NCBI GenBank assembly: GCA_021822385.1
Contig: JAKARC010000017.1
Span: 1 to 50,575 of the forward strand
From: Pseudomonadota bacterium
GTDB taxonomy: Bacteria > Pseudomonadota > Gammaproteobacteria > Steroidobacterales > Steroidobacteraceae
Length of the DNA stretch: 50,575 nucleotides
Reading direction: 5' to 3'
Position numbers and translations under genes: made by a program. Every line of letters begins with the position of its first letter. Within the stretch, counting starts at the first letter, position 1. The notes under the pieces were generated by a model, which saw nothing but the letters and a program-made list of their open reading frames with translations, was not told the DNA's origin and did not search any database. Shown piece after piece: positions 35,033 to 42,316 of the stretch.

Positions 35033-36088
35033 ATGCGTGTGCTCGCGATCGAGTCCTCTTGCGACGAAAGCGCCGTGGCGATCCTGGATGAGGCCAGGGG
35101 TCTGATTGCGCACGAGATCTATAGCCAGGTCGAGCTGCATCGTGCCTATGGCGGGGTCGTTCCCGAGCTGGCCTCGCGTGATCACGTACGCAAGCTCCTG
35201 CCACTGGTCAGGCGGGTGCTCGAGCAGGCCGGTCAGGCTCCGCAGAGCCTCTCCGGTGTGGCGTATACCGCCGGTCCCGGCCTGATTGGCGCGCTGCTGA
35301 CCGGAGCGGCGCTGGGGCGAAGCCTCGCCTATGCCTGGAATATCCCGGCTGTGGCCGTGCACCACCTCGAGGGCCATCTGCTCGCACCGCTGCTCGAGGT
35401 GCCCGCGCCGCCCTTCCCACATGTCGCCCTGCTCGTATCCGGGGGGCACACACAGTTGATCGCTGTTGAAGGCGTCGGACGCTATCGCATTCTGGGGGAC
35501 ACTCGCGACGATGCGGCGGGCGAGGCCTTCGACAAGACCGCGAAGCTGCTCGACCTGCCCTACCCCGGGGGGCCGGAACTGGCACGCCTCGCGGCGGCCG
35601 GGACGGCCGGCGCATTCCATTTTCCGCGTCCGATGCTGGACCGGCCCGGTCTTGAGTTCAGCTTCTCCGGCCTGAAGACGGCCGTGCAGCATGCCGTGCG
35701 CGGCCGCGCGCTCGACGACCGGCTCAGGGCCGATGTGGCGCGGGCGGTGCAAGAGGCGATCGTACAGACGCTCGCCGTCAAAGCCGGGCGTGCATTGGAG
35801 CAGACAGGCATGGACACCCTCGTGGTCTCGGGCGGGGTGAGCGCCAATCTCAGCCTGCGTGCGGCGTTGGCGGTAGCCGCGGCTCGCCGTGGCGCACGCG
35901 TGTACTATCCGCGTATCGAGTTCTGCACCGACAATGCCGCCATGATCGCCGTCGCCGGTCTGCTGCGATTGCGCGCCGGAATATCGGCGGGACTGGCGAT
36001 CACGGCGCGGGCGCAGTGGCCGATCGAGTCGTTGGCGCCCGTGCCGATGCAAGCCGCGCACGACACGACTGAAGGGTTTTCAAATTGA
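35033..36088 (+). CDS. tsaD: tRNA N6-threonylcarbamoyladenosine synthase catalytic subunit
   Basis: A 351-residue ASKHA-fold enzyme transferring threonylcarbamoyl to A37 of ANN-reading tRNAs together with TsaB and TsaE. Signatures: [15 protein letters not shown] at the start, metal-binding HHLEGHL (HxExH), [26 protein letters not shown], and [13 protein letters not shown]. Divergent from rpsU as in many gammaproteobacteria. The host tRNA-Ile(CAU) in this window is among its expected substrates. Confidence 0.97.
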   Translation: MRVLAIESSCDESAVAILDEARGLIAHEIYSQVELHRAYGGVVPELASRDHVRKLLPLVRRVLEQAGQAPQSLSGVAYTAGPGLIGALLTGAALGRSLAYAWNIPAVAVHHLEGHLLAPLLEVPAPPFPHVALLVSGGHTQLIAVEGVGRYRILGDTRDDAAGEAFDKTAKLLDLPYPGGPELARLAAAGTAGAFHFPRPMLDRPGLEFSFSGLKTAVQHAVRGRALDDRLRADVARAVQEAIVQTLAVKAGRALEQTGMDTLVVSGGVSANLSLRAALAVAAARRGARVYYPRIEFCTDNAAMIAVAGLLRLRAGISAGLAITARAQWPIESLAPVPMQAAHDTTEGFSN

Positions 36089-36090
36089 CC

Positions 36091-36495
36091 ATGATCAGCA
36101 TAACGCCTGCCTGCGACCGCATCTTCCTGCGCGGCCTGACCGCCGAGTGCGTGATTGGATTCATCGATTGGGAGCGGCGGGTCAAGCAGACCGTGGTGAT
36201 CGATCTGGAGATGCCCGTCGATTGCGCGCGCGCCGCTGCAAAGGATGAAGTGGCCGATACGGTCGATTACAAGCGTGTCGCCAAGCGGGTACTGGCCTAT
36301 GTCGAGGCGTCGGAATTCAAGCTGGTGGAGACCTTGGCGCATCGCCTGGCCGGCGTGCTGCTCGAAGAGTTTGCGTTGGACTGGGTGCGACTTGCGGTCA
36401 ACAAACCGGGTGCGATACGCAATTCACGCGATGTGGGCGTCGCCATCGAGCGCCGCCGTGCGGAGAGCACCGCGAGCCCTGTACCGGCGCGCTGA
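36091..36495 (+). CDS. folB: Dihydroneopterin aldolase
   Basis: A 134-residue folate-pathway enzyme (dihydroneopterin to 6-hydroxymethyl-dihydropterin and glycolaldehyde). Conserved parts: DRIFLRGLTAECVIGFIDWERRVKQTVVIDLEM, DEVADTVDYKRVAKRVLAYVE, KLVETLAHRLAG and VNKPGAIRNSRDVGVAIER. It starts two bases after tsaD and precedes folK, forming consecutive steps. A TTG at 36085 is an alternative start. Confidence 0.95.
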   Translation: MISITPACDRIFLRGLTAECVIGFIDWERRVKQTVVIDLEMPVDCARAAAKDEVADTVDYKRVAKRVLAYVEASEFKLVETLAHRLAGVLLEEFALDWVRLAVNKPGAIRNSRDVGVAIERRRAESTASPVPAR

Positions 36496-36504
36496 GTGGT
36501 CCGC

Positions 36505-37008
36505 ATGCCAGAGGTTTACGTCGCCGCCGGCAGCAACGTCGAGCCGCAGCAGCATCTTGAGCGCGCGGCCGCCGCGCTTGGCAGCGAGTTTCCGCACGTG
36601 CGCTTCTCGCCCTGGTATCGCAACCGCGCCGTGGGTTTCGACGGCGCCGATTTCATCAACTTCGTAGCTGGATTTCCGACAGATAGTCCGGTCGAGGCGG
36701 TCGTCGCACGTCTGCAGCACATCGAGGCGTTGTGTGGACGTGCGCGCTCGGCACCCCGTTGGGCGCCGCGCACGATGGATCTGGATATCCTGCTGTACGG
36801 CGATCAGGTGGTTCACACCCCAACGTTGTGTCTACCCCGTCCGGATCTGCTGCGGCGTGCGTACATGCTCGGACCCCTTGCGGACCTGGCGCCGGATCTG
36901 CTGCATCCGACCGCGCAGGTGACCATCGGCGAATTGTGGCGGCGCTTCGATCAGGCGGCGCATCCGCTCGTGCCCTTGGACCGGCGCCCGGTGCGCAGCG
37001 GTGCTTGA
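36505..37008 (+). CDS. folK: 6-hydroxymethyl-7,8-dihydropterin pyrophosphokinase
   Basis: A 167-residue HPPK that pyrophosphorylates the product of FolB with ATP. VYVAAGSNVEPQQHLERA at the start, FSPWYRNRAVGFDGADFINFV for the pterin pocket, and the signature APRTMDLDILLYGDQVV are present. It follows folB by 9 bases. Usual length. Confidence 0.95.
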   Translation: MPEVYVAAGSNVEPQQHLERAAAALGSEFPHVRFSPWYRNRAVGFDGADFINFVAGFPTDSPVEAVVARLQHIEALCGRARSAPRWAPRTMDLDILLYGDQVVHTPTLCLPRPDLLRRAYMLGPLADLAPDLLHPTAQVTIGELWRRFDQAAHPLVPLDRRPVRSGA

Positions 37009-37013
37009 GGTGA

Positions 37014-37787
37014 CTACCAGCCGATGCTCCGGCCGCCATCAACGGCCAGGATCTGTCCGGTGACGAAGGGCGCCGCGCAGGCGAAGAACAGTGCCGCCCG
37101 GGCGATGTCCTCGGGCGTACCGCCGCGTTTCAGTGCGGTACGCTCGATGATGCGGGCGCGCAGCGCCGCATCGACTCCGGATTCCGGCCACATGACCGGA
37201 CCGGGCGCGATGGCGTTGACACGCACCTGCGGCCCCAGCTCTCGTGCCAGCGATTTGGTCAGCATGATCAATCCTGCCTTGGCGACACTGTAGACCGGAT
37301 GGCGACTGAGCGGCCGCAGACCATGAATATCCACCAGGTTCAGAATCAGCCCCGAGTGGGCCTGCAACGCCGGGCTCAGCGCCTGCGCCAGAAACAGGGG
37401 CGCCTTGAGATTGGTGCCGATCAGGTCGTTCCACATCTGCTCGTCGATCGTGCCGAGCGGAGTGGGATAGAAGGTCGAGGCGTTGTTGACCAGGATATCG
37501 AGCCGCCCGAATGCCGCGAGCGCGGTTTCAGCCAGTTGTGCACTTGCGTGCGGCGCGAGCAGGTCGGCGGATGCGAGCGCAACCGATCCGCTCCGCGCAC
37601 GCTCCAGGTCCTCCGCGAGCCGCCGGGCCGGTTCGGCAGAGCCTCGATAATGCACGATGATCCGCGCTCCCGCGGTGTGCAGTTCGCGCGCGATGGCGGC
37701 GCCGAGGCGGCGCGCGCCGCCGGTGATCAGAGCGACTTGACCGGCAAGTGGTGCGCTGCTGCGGATATCGTCGTGAGGTTGTGTCAT
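37014..37787 (-). CDS. SDR-family pteridine reductase (FolM/PTR1-like)
   Basis: A 257-residue short-chain dehydrogenase: cofactor motif ALITGGARRLGAAIARELHTAG, VHYRGS and NNAS, with the catalytic serine replaced by a VDIHGLRP segment and YSVAKAG supplying Tyr and Lys. The GGARRLG motif and VDIH (Asp instead of Ser) are typical of pteridine reductases, which reduce dihydro- or biopterins with NADPH. Its convergence with folB-folK (five bases between stops) supports a pterin role. Start ATG 37787; upstream codons to 37808 overlap the divergent gene. Confidence 0.85.
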   Translation of the reverse strand: MTQPHDDIRSSAPLAGQVALITGGARRLGAAIARELHTAGARIIVHYRGSAEPARRLAEDLERARSGSVALASADLLAPHASAQLAETALAAFGRLDILVNNASTFYPTPLGTIDEQMWNDLIGTNLKAPLFLAQALSPALQAHSGLILNLVDIHGLRPLSRHPVYSVAKAGLIMLTKSLARELGPQVRVNAIAPGPVMWPESGVDAALRARIIERTALKRGGTPEDIARAALFFACAAPFVTGQILAVDGGRSIGW

Positions 37788-37807
37788 GGTCGGGTGGTGG
37801 TCGCGCA

Positions 37808-38980
37808 ATGGGTTCGCCGGACATTATGACGCCGCCCCTGTCTGAGGAAGAAGCGGCACACTCGCGTGCCGTGCGCGCGCGGATCGCCGCCGCAGTGCGC
37901 GCGGCGGGCGGCTGGCTGAGCTTCGAGCAGTTCATGGCCCTGGCGCTGTATGCGCCGGGTCTGGGTTACTACAGCGCCGGCAGCATCAAGATTGGCCGCG
38001 GCGGCGATTTCGTCACTGCGCCGGAGTCTTCGGATCTGTTCAGCCGCTGTGTCGCCGAGCAGTGCGCGCAGGTGCTCGCCGGCGGCGGGGAGATCCTCGA
38101 ACTCGGTGCCGGAACCGGGCGGATGGCCGCCGCGGTACTGACCGAGCTGGCTGCCCGCAACTGCGTGCCGGACCGGTATTCAATCCTGGAAGTCAGTGCC
38201 GATCTGGTGGATCGGCAGCGCCGCTGCATTGAGAATCTGCCGGCGGCGCTCGCCGAGCGGGTCGTATGGCTCGAGCGCCTGCCCGCGCGGCCGCTCGAGG
38301 GCGTGATTCTGGCGAACGAGGTGCTCGATGCCCTGCCGTGCCGGCGCTTCAGCGTGATGGGAGGCGCGATCGGCGAGCTGGGCGTCACGATCGAGGGGGA
38401 GGATTTGCGCGAGCGCTTGGCGCCGGCGGATCCGCTGCTGAAGGAGGCCTGGGCGCGCCTCGCGGCGCAACTGCCGGCGGCGCTGCCGGAGGGCTATGTC
38501 TCCGAGCTGTGTCTGCGCGTGGAACCGTGGCTTGCCGGTGTGGGCGACTGTCTGCGGCGCGGTGCGATCCTGCTGTTCGATTACGGGTTGCCGCAGTCGC
38601 ACTATTACCACCCACAGCGTGTTGCCGGCACTCTGCGCTGTCATTACAAACATCGTGCGCACGATGATCCGTATGTCAATCTTGGTATTCAGGACATCAC
38701 CGCATGGGTGGATTTCACCCGTGTCGCCACGGCGGCGCTCGAGTGCGGCCTGGAGGTCGCGGGATTCGTCACCCAGGCGGCCTTTCTGCTCGCGACCGGC
38801 ATCGAGCGCTACTTGGCCGAGGCAACCGATCCGGTGCAGCATGCGCGCCGCGCGGGGGAGGCGCGCCGCCTGCTGCTGCCCGGAGAAATGGGCGAGGCAT
38901 TCAAGGTCATGGCGCTGACGCGGGGTCTTGAGGCGCCGCTCGTCGGCTTTGCGTTGCAAGATTTACGCGGATCGCTGTAG
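37808..38980 (+). CDS. SAM-dependent methyltransferase, MidA/NDUFAF7-like
   Basis: A 390-residue protein: FEQFMALALYAPGLGYYSAG, FVTAPESSDLFSRCVAEQ, the SAM site ILELGAGTGRMAAAVL, NEVLDALP, ILLFDYGLPQSHYYHPQR and LRCHYKHRAHDDPYVNLGIQDITAWVDF match the DUF185/MidA family. The mitochondrial member NDUFAF7 methylates an arginine of complex I subunit NDUFS2; the bacterial target is not certain. It is divergent from the pteridine reductase gene. An NDUFA9-like gene lies 1.4 kb downstream on the other strand. Confidence 0.9.
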   Translation: MGSPDIMTPPLSEEEAAHSRAVRARIAAAVRAAGGWLSFEQFMALALYAPGLGYYSAGSIKIGRGGDFVTAPESSDLFSRCVAEQCAQVLAGGGEILELGAGTGRMAAAVLTELAARNCVPDRYSILEVSADLVDRQRRCIENLPAALAERVVWLERLPARPLEGVILANEVLDALPCRRFSVMGGAIGELGVTIEGEDLRERLAPADPLLKEAWARLAAQLPAALPEGYVSELCLRVEPWLAGVGDCLRRGAILLFDYGLPQSHYYHPQRVAGTLRCHYKHRAHDDPYVNLGIQDITAWVDFTRVATAALECGLEVAGFVTQAAFLLATGIERYLAEATDPVQHARRAGEARRLLLPGEMGEAFKVMALTRGLEAPLVGFALQDLRGSL

Positions 38981-39108
38981 CGGTCGCGCCCTATCGGGGG
39001 CGATCGAAACAACTGTCGGTGGCGCCCCGCTCTGGGTGGGCGTGAGTCGGGGCCCGGCGGGAGAGGATTGCCGGCGGCAGGGCGCATCAAGTCGGTTAAC
39101 ATGTCGCC

Positions 39109-40338
39109 ATGGAAGTCTACTTGGTCGGCGGTGCCGTGCGCGACCGGCTGCTCGGGCGGCCGGTGACCGAGCGTGACTGGGTGGTCGTTGGCGCACGTCC
39201 CGAGGACCTGCAGCATCAAGGCTACCTGCCGGTCGGCCGCGAGTTTCCCGTCTTCATTCATCCCAAGACTCGCGAGGAATATGCCCTGGCGCGGCTCGAG
39301 CGCAAGATCGCGCCCGGTTACCGGGGCTTTGCCACCGAGTTCTCTCCGGCTGTAACCCTGGAGGAGGACCTGCGTCGCCGCGATCTGACCATCAACGCCA
39401 TGGCCGAAAGCGCGAGCGGACAGATCATCGACCCGTACGGTGGCCGTGACGATCTGGCGGCGCGGCTGCTGCGGCATGTGTCCCCAGCCTTCGTCGAGGA
39501 TCCGGTGCGGGTATTGCGCGTGGCCCGCTTCGCAGCCCGTTACGCGGCGTTGGGCTTCCGGGTTGCCGAGGAGACTCTGGCGCTGATGCGCCGAATGAGC
39601 GCATCCGGGGAACTTGCCGCGCTGGTGCCGGAGCGGGTCTGGCAGGAAACCGAGCGGGCGCTGTCTGAAACACGGCCGGAAGTGTTTTTCGAGACCCTGC
39701 GCGCCTGCGGGGCCTTGGCCGTGATTTTCCCGGAAGTGGATGCGCTCTACGGGGTGCCTCAGCCCGCGACCTGGCATCCTGAGATCGACACCGGCGTGCA
39801 CGTGATGATGGCGTTGCGGTGGGCTGCCGATGCCGGGCTGCCGACAACCGCACGTTTCGCGGTTCTGACGCACGATCTGGGCAAGGCGCGTACCCCTCCC
39901 GAGCAATGGCCCAGTCATCATGGCCACGGCGAGGCCGGTGTGCCGATCATCGTGGCATTGTGTGCGCGACTGAAGACTCCGCACGCGTACCGGGATCTGG
40001 CGGTACTGACGGCCCGCTATCATGCGCAAGTGCATCGTGCGCAGCAGCTGCGTCCGATCACGCTCCTGAAACTGCTGGAGGCGACGGACGCTTGCCGGCG
40101 ACCAGAGCGTTTCGATGCGCTGTTGGGTGCCTGCGCGGCCGATGCCTGCGGTCGCCGGGGGCTGGCAGATCAACCCTATCCGCAGGCCGAATATCTGCGC
40201 CGGGCACGAGCCGCCTGCGCGGCGGTGAGGCTGACAAGTGCCGAGCGCCAGAGCCTCACCGGACCTGAGGCGGGTGAGCGCATGCACGCCAAACGCCTCG
40301 AGGCGTTGCAGGCCGTGTGCGTCGCGGCGGTGGATTGA
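39109..40338 (+). CDS. cca: CCA tRNA nucleotidyltransferase with HD domain
   Basis: A 409-residue class II nucleotidyltransferase adding or repairing the tRNA 3' CCA. VYLVGGAVRDRLLGRPVTERDWVVVG is the head with the catalytic carboxylates, then RRRDLTINAMAES, DPVRVLRVARFAARY, and a C-terminal HD phosphohydrolase region (LTHDLGKARTPPEQWPSHHGHGEAG) typical of gammaproteobacterial Cca. Both tRNAs in the window already encode CCA, so repair is its likely main task. Convergent with the NDUFA9-like gene. Confidence 0.96.
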   Translation: MEVYLVGGAVRDRLLGRPVTERDWVVVGARPEDLQHQGYLPVGREFPVFIHPKTREEYALARLERKIAPGYRGFATEFSPAVTLEEDLRRRDLTINAMAESASGQIIDPYGGRDDLAARLLRHVSPAFVEDPVRVLRVARFAARYAALGFRVAEETLALMRRMSASGELAALVPERVWQETERALSETRPEVFFETLRACGALAVIFPEVDALYGVPQPATWHPEIDTGVHVMMALRWAADAGLPTTARFAVLTHDLGKARTPPEQWPSHHGHGEAGVPIIVALCARLKTPHAYRDLAVLTARYHAQVHRAQQLRPITLLKLLEATDACRRPERFDALLGACAADACGRRGLADQPYPQAEYLRRARAACAAVRLTSAERQSLTGPEAGERMHAKRLEALQAVCVAAVD

Positions 40339-40366
40339 GCGGTGCCTCGCGGCGAACCGCCTGCCC

Positions 40367-41305
40367 TCACGGGTATGAGGCAAACCGGAGCGGTCGGGCG
40401 CGGGTTCCGAGGTAGGTGGGCATGATGTCGAGGAGCCGATGCGGCTGCAGTCCGAGCTGGGTGCAACCGTCGGTGCCGCAGACACTGTCGCGCGTCAGCG
40501 AACGGAAGTTGTCCAGAGTCATCGGCTTGCCCGGCAGCAGGCCCAACACAGCCGCCTGCAGGCGGCCGAGCGCATCGGGCAGGCGGACGATGTGGCAGGG
40601 CAGCCCCGCCACCTGGGCGCAGAGGCGGACCAATTCCTCGAGGGTGACCACTTGCGGACCGCCGAGTTCGTAGGTCTGGCCGAACGTGGCTCGCTCGCGC
40701 AGCGCGCAGGCAAAGGCTGCGACGACTTCGCCCACGTAGATCGGCGTGAAGCGTGCCTGCGACCGGGCGAGCGGCATCCAGCCGTGAGACAGGCGCAGCA
40801 GGCCTGCGAATCGGTTGGTCAGGGAGTCGCCGGGCCCGAAGATCACTGACGGCCGAAAGAAGGTGAAATCGAGATCCTGGGCTGCCGCGCGAATATGCTC
40901 CTCGGCCTCGCCCTTGCTGCGCAGATAGCGGCTCGGGCCGTTGCGGTCGGCGCCGAGAGCGCTCATGTGCAACAGGCGGCGGACCTGCCTTGCCCGCATC
41001 GCGGCCACCACCTTGGCCGCCAGGTCGGCATGCACCTTCTGGAACGTGTTCCGGCCATTCTCATTCAAGATGCCCACGAGATTGACGACGACGTCCATAC
41101 CGTCCACCAGAGACTCGAGGACCTGCGGATCGTGTATGTCGGCTCTCAGGAGGCGAACGGTCGGGAAAAGACGCAGATCCTGCTCCCGGGCCGGGTTGCG
41201 CGTAGGCAGTGTGAGCCAATGTCCATCGCGAGCCCAGTGGGCGACGAGTTCAGAGCCGACGAAACCCGTTCCGCCCAGAACACAGATGTTCAATGGTGCC
41301 GCCAT
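40367..41305 (-). CDS. NAD(P)-binding protein, complex I NDUFA9-like (atypical SDR)
   Basis: A 312-residue atypical short-chain dehydrogenase: NICVLGGTGFVGSELVAHWARDGH at the N-terminus, VVVNLVGILNENGRNTFQKVHADL, LLHMSALGADRNGPSRYLRSKGEAEEHIR and FFRPSVIFGPGDSLTNRFAGLL. This pattern is shared by bacterial relatives of the complex I accessory subunit NDUFA9, thought to be NADPH-binding and structural rather than catalytic. ATG 41305 directly precedes the Rossmann strand. Confidence 0.88.
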   Translation of the reverse strand: MAAPLNICVLGGTGFVGSELVAHWARDGHWLTLPTRNPAREQDLRLFPTVRLLRADIHDPQVLESLVDGMDVVVNLVGILNENGRNTFQKVHADLAAKVVAAMRARQVRRLLHMSALGADRNGPSRYLRSKGEAEEHIRAAAQDLDFTFFRPSVIFGPGDSLTNRFAGLLRLSHGWMPLARSQARFTPIYVGEVVAAFACALRERATFGQTYELGGPQVVTLEELVRLCAQVAGLPCHIVRLPDALGRLQAAVLGLLPGKPMTLDNFRSLTRDSVCGTDGCTQLGLQPHRLLDIMPTYLGTRARPLRFASYP

Positions 41306-41399
41306 GTACAGTTCTCTTGCGCTTGCCATGCGGCCGGTGCCGCGCCCAGGATCCGACGGCCTGACGACCATCTCGGCATCGATTATGCGCGCCGTGCGA

Positions 41400-41831
41400 T
41401 CAGGCGGCGCGCACCTCAATCGTCCGCGGCTGCGCCGCTGCAAGTTTCGGGATGGTCACCTGGAGCACCCCGTCGGCCTGTTTGGCGGTGATCCGCTCAA
41501 CATCCGCGCCTGCCGGTAGCGTGAAGCTGCGCAGGAACGGACCCGTACGCCGCTCCAGATGCTGACGGGACTGCGCATCCGGCGTCTCCCGCTCGCGCTT
41601 CTGTCCGCGAAGTGTCAGCAGGCCCTTTTCCGCTGTAATCTCGATGTCTTTCGATTCCACCCCGGGTACATCGGCGAGGACGACGAAGCGATCGGTCTCC
41701 TCGTAAATGTCTACTGGCGGGACCCAGGCAGTCGCCGCGCTCTCCTTGCCGTCCTGCGCTGACGACGCCCCGTCAAACCGGCGCTGCAGGCTGTCGATGA
41801 GTGCCCAGGGCTGATAGCGAACCACGGTCAT
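41400..41831 (-). CDS. Small heat-shock protein, Hsp20/alpha-crystallin family
   Basis: A 143-residue holdase chaperone: a short N-terminal arm (VRYQPWALIDSLQRRFDG), the alpha-crystallin domain (WVPPVDIYEETDRFVVLADVPGVESKDIEITAEKGLLTLRGQK, LERRTGPFLRSFTLP, ADGVLQVTIPK) and a short tail with a degenerate I-x-I. Start ATG 41831; GGAGAC lies about 7 bases upstream. A heat-shock (RpoH) promoter was looked for in the divergent region but not convincingly found. Confidence 0.93.
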   Translation of the reverse strand: MTVVRYQPWALIDSLQRRFDGASSAQDGKESAATAWVPPVDIYEETDRFVVLADVPGVESKDIEITAEKGLLTLRGQKRERETPDAQSRQHLERRTGPFLRSFTLPAGADVERITAKQADGVLQVTIPKLAAAQPRTIEVRAA

Positions 41832-42023
41832 GACCTTGTCTCCGTTTGCTGATGATGTCAGGCGTTGCCGCCGGGGTGAGACAGATCTGCGGTCGAGCGG
41901 ATGGATTTCAAGCCGGATGCCGTGCATGAGGGCGAGCACGGCGCAGCGCGCCGGTCGCGATCAAGCGGAAGCGGCGAAAAACACAATATATTGGGGTGAC
42001 GCTCGAGCCGAGGCTGGTCGCGC

Positions 42024-42037
42024 GCAAAAATTTTTGC
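42024..42037. promoter_or_regulatory. Perfect palindrome GCAAAAATTTTTGC
   Basis: A self-complementary 14-mer in the AT-rich part of the hsp20-nrdJ gap. An A5T5 tract bends DNA and could bind a dimeric regulator or nucleoid protein. No known consensus is matched with certainty. Confidence 0.4.
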
Positions 42038-42154
42038 TGTGTCCCGTAGCCGCAATATTGTTATAAGCGCATGACTTTATTGGAAATATTTTGAGGTTTT
42101 CAGAGCGGTCCAAATCTTGACGCATGGCGAGGTGCTCATTAGGCTCTTTACCCC

Positions 42155-42172
42155 GACACAAGATCTTGTGTC
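42155..42172. promoter_or_regulatory. NrdR-box-like palindrome upstream of nrdJ
   Basis: GACACAAGATCTTGTGTC is a perfect 18-base palindrome whose 16-base core fits the NrdR box consensus (ACAC, A/T-rich centre, GTGT). NrdR represses ribonucleotide reductase operons when dATP or ATP is bound. Boxes usually come in pairs about 31-32 bases apart; I see only one here. Confidence 0.65.
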
Positions 42173-42316
42173 CGCCTGTTGGGTACGAGATCAAGCGTTC
42201 GGGGAGGCTCAGGGGGGATTCGGGCTCATGGCCGGCAAGCCGTCGGACACGGCGCACGTGGCGCCGCCCGCATTCCCTGTGATCCGGTGTGCAAACACTA
42301 GGGGCGCCGCGGACAC

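Larger units (their letters stand above)
41832..42316. other. AT-rich divergent regulatory region between hsp20 and nrdJ
   Basis: A 485-base gap with a markedly AT-rich centre (about 41980-42115) in a GC-rich backbone. It contains the GCAAAAATTTTTGC palindrome and the NrdR-box-like palindrome listed separately, plus TATATT- and TATAAG-like -10 hexamers. No B12 riboswitch (no conserved GCCACTG box) and no gene were found. It presumably holds the promoters of both flanking genes. Confidence 0.6.

Noticed and set aside
41832..42000. RpoH heat-shock promoter for hsp20
   Set aside because: A CTTGAAA and a CACCCC exist on the minus strand but are about 29 bases apart, far beyond the usual 13-15.
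41832..42316. Cobalamin riboswitch before nrdJ
   Set aside because: No conserved B12-box core (GCCACTG) or surrounding stems were found; the NrdR-like palindrome is a better explanation for regulation.
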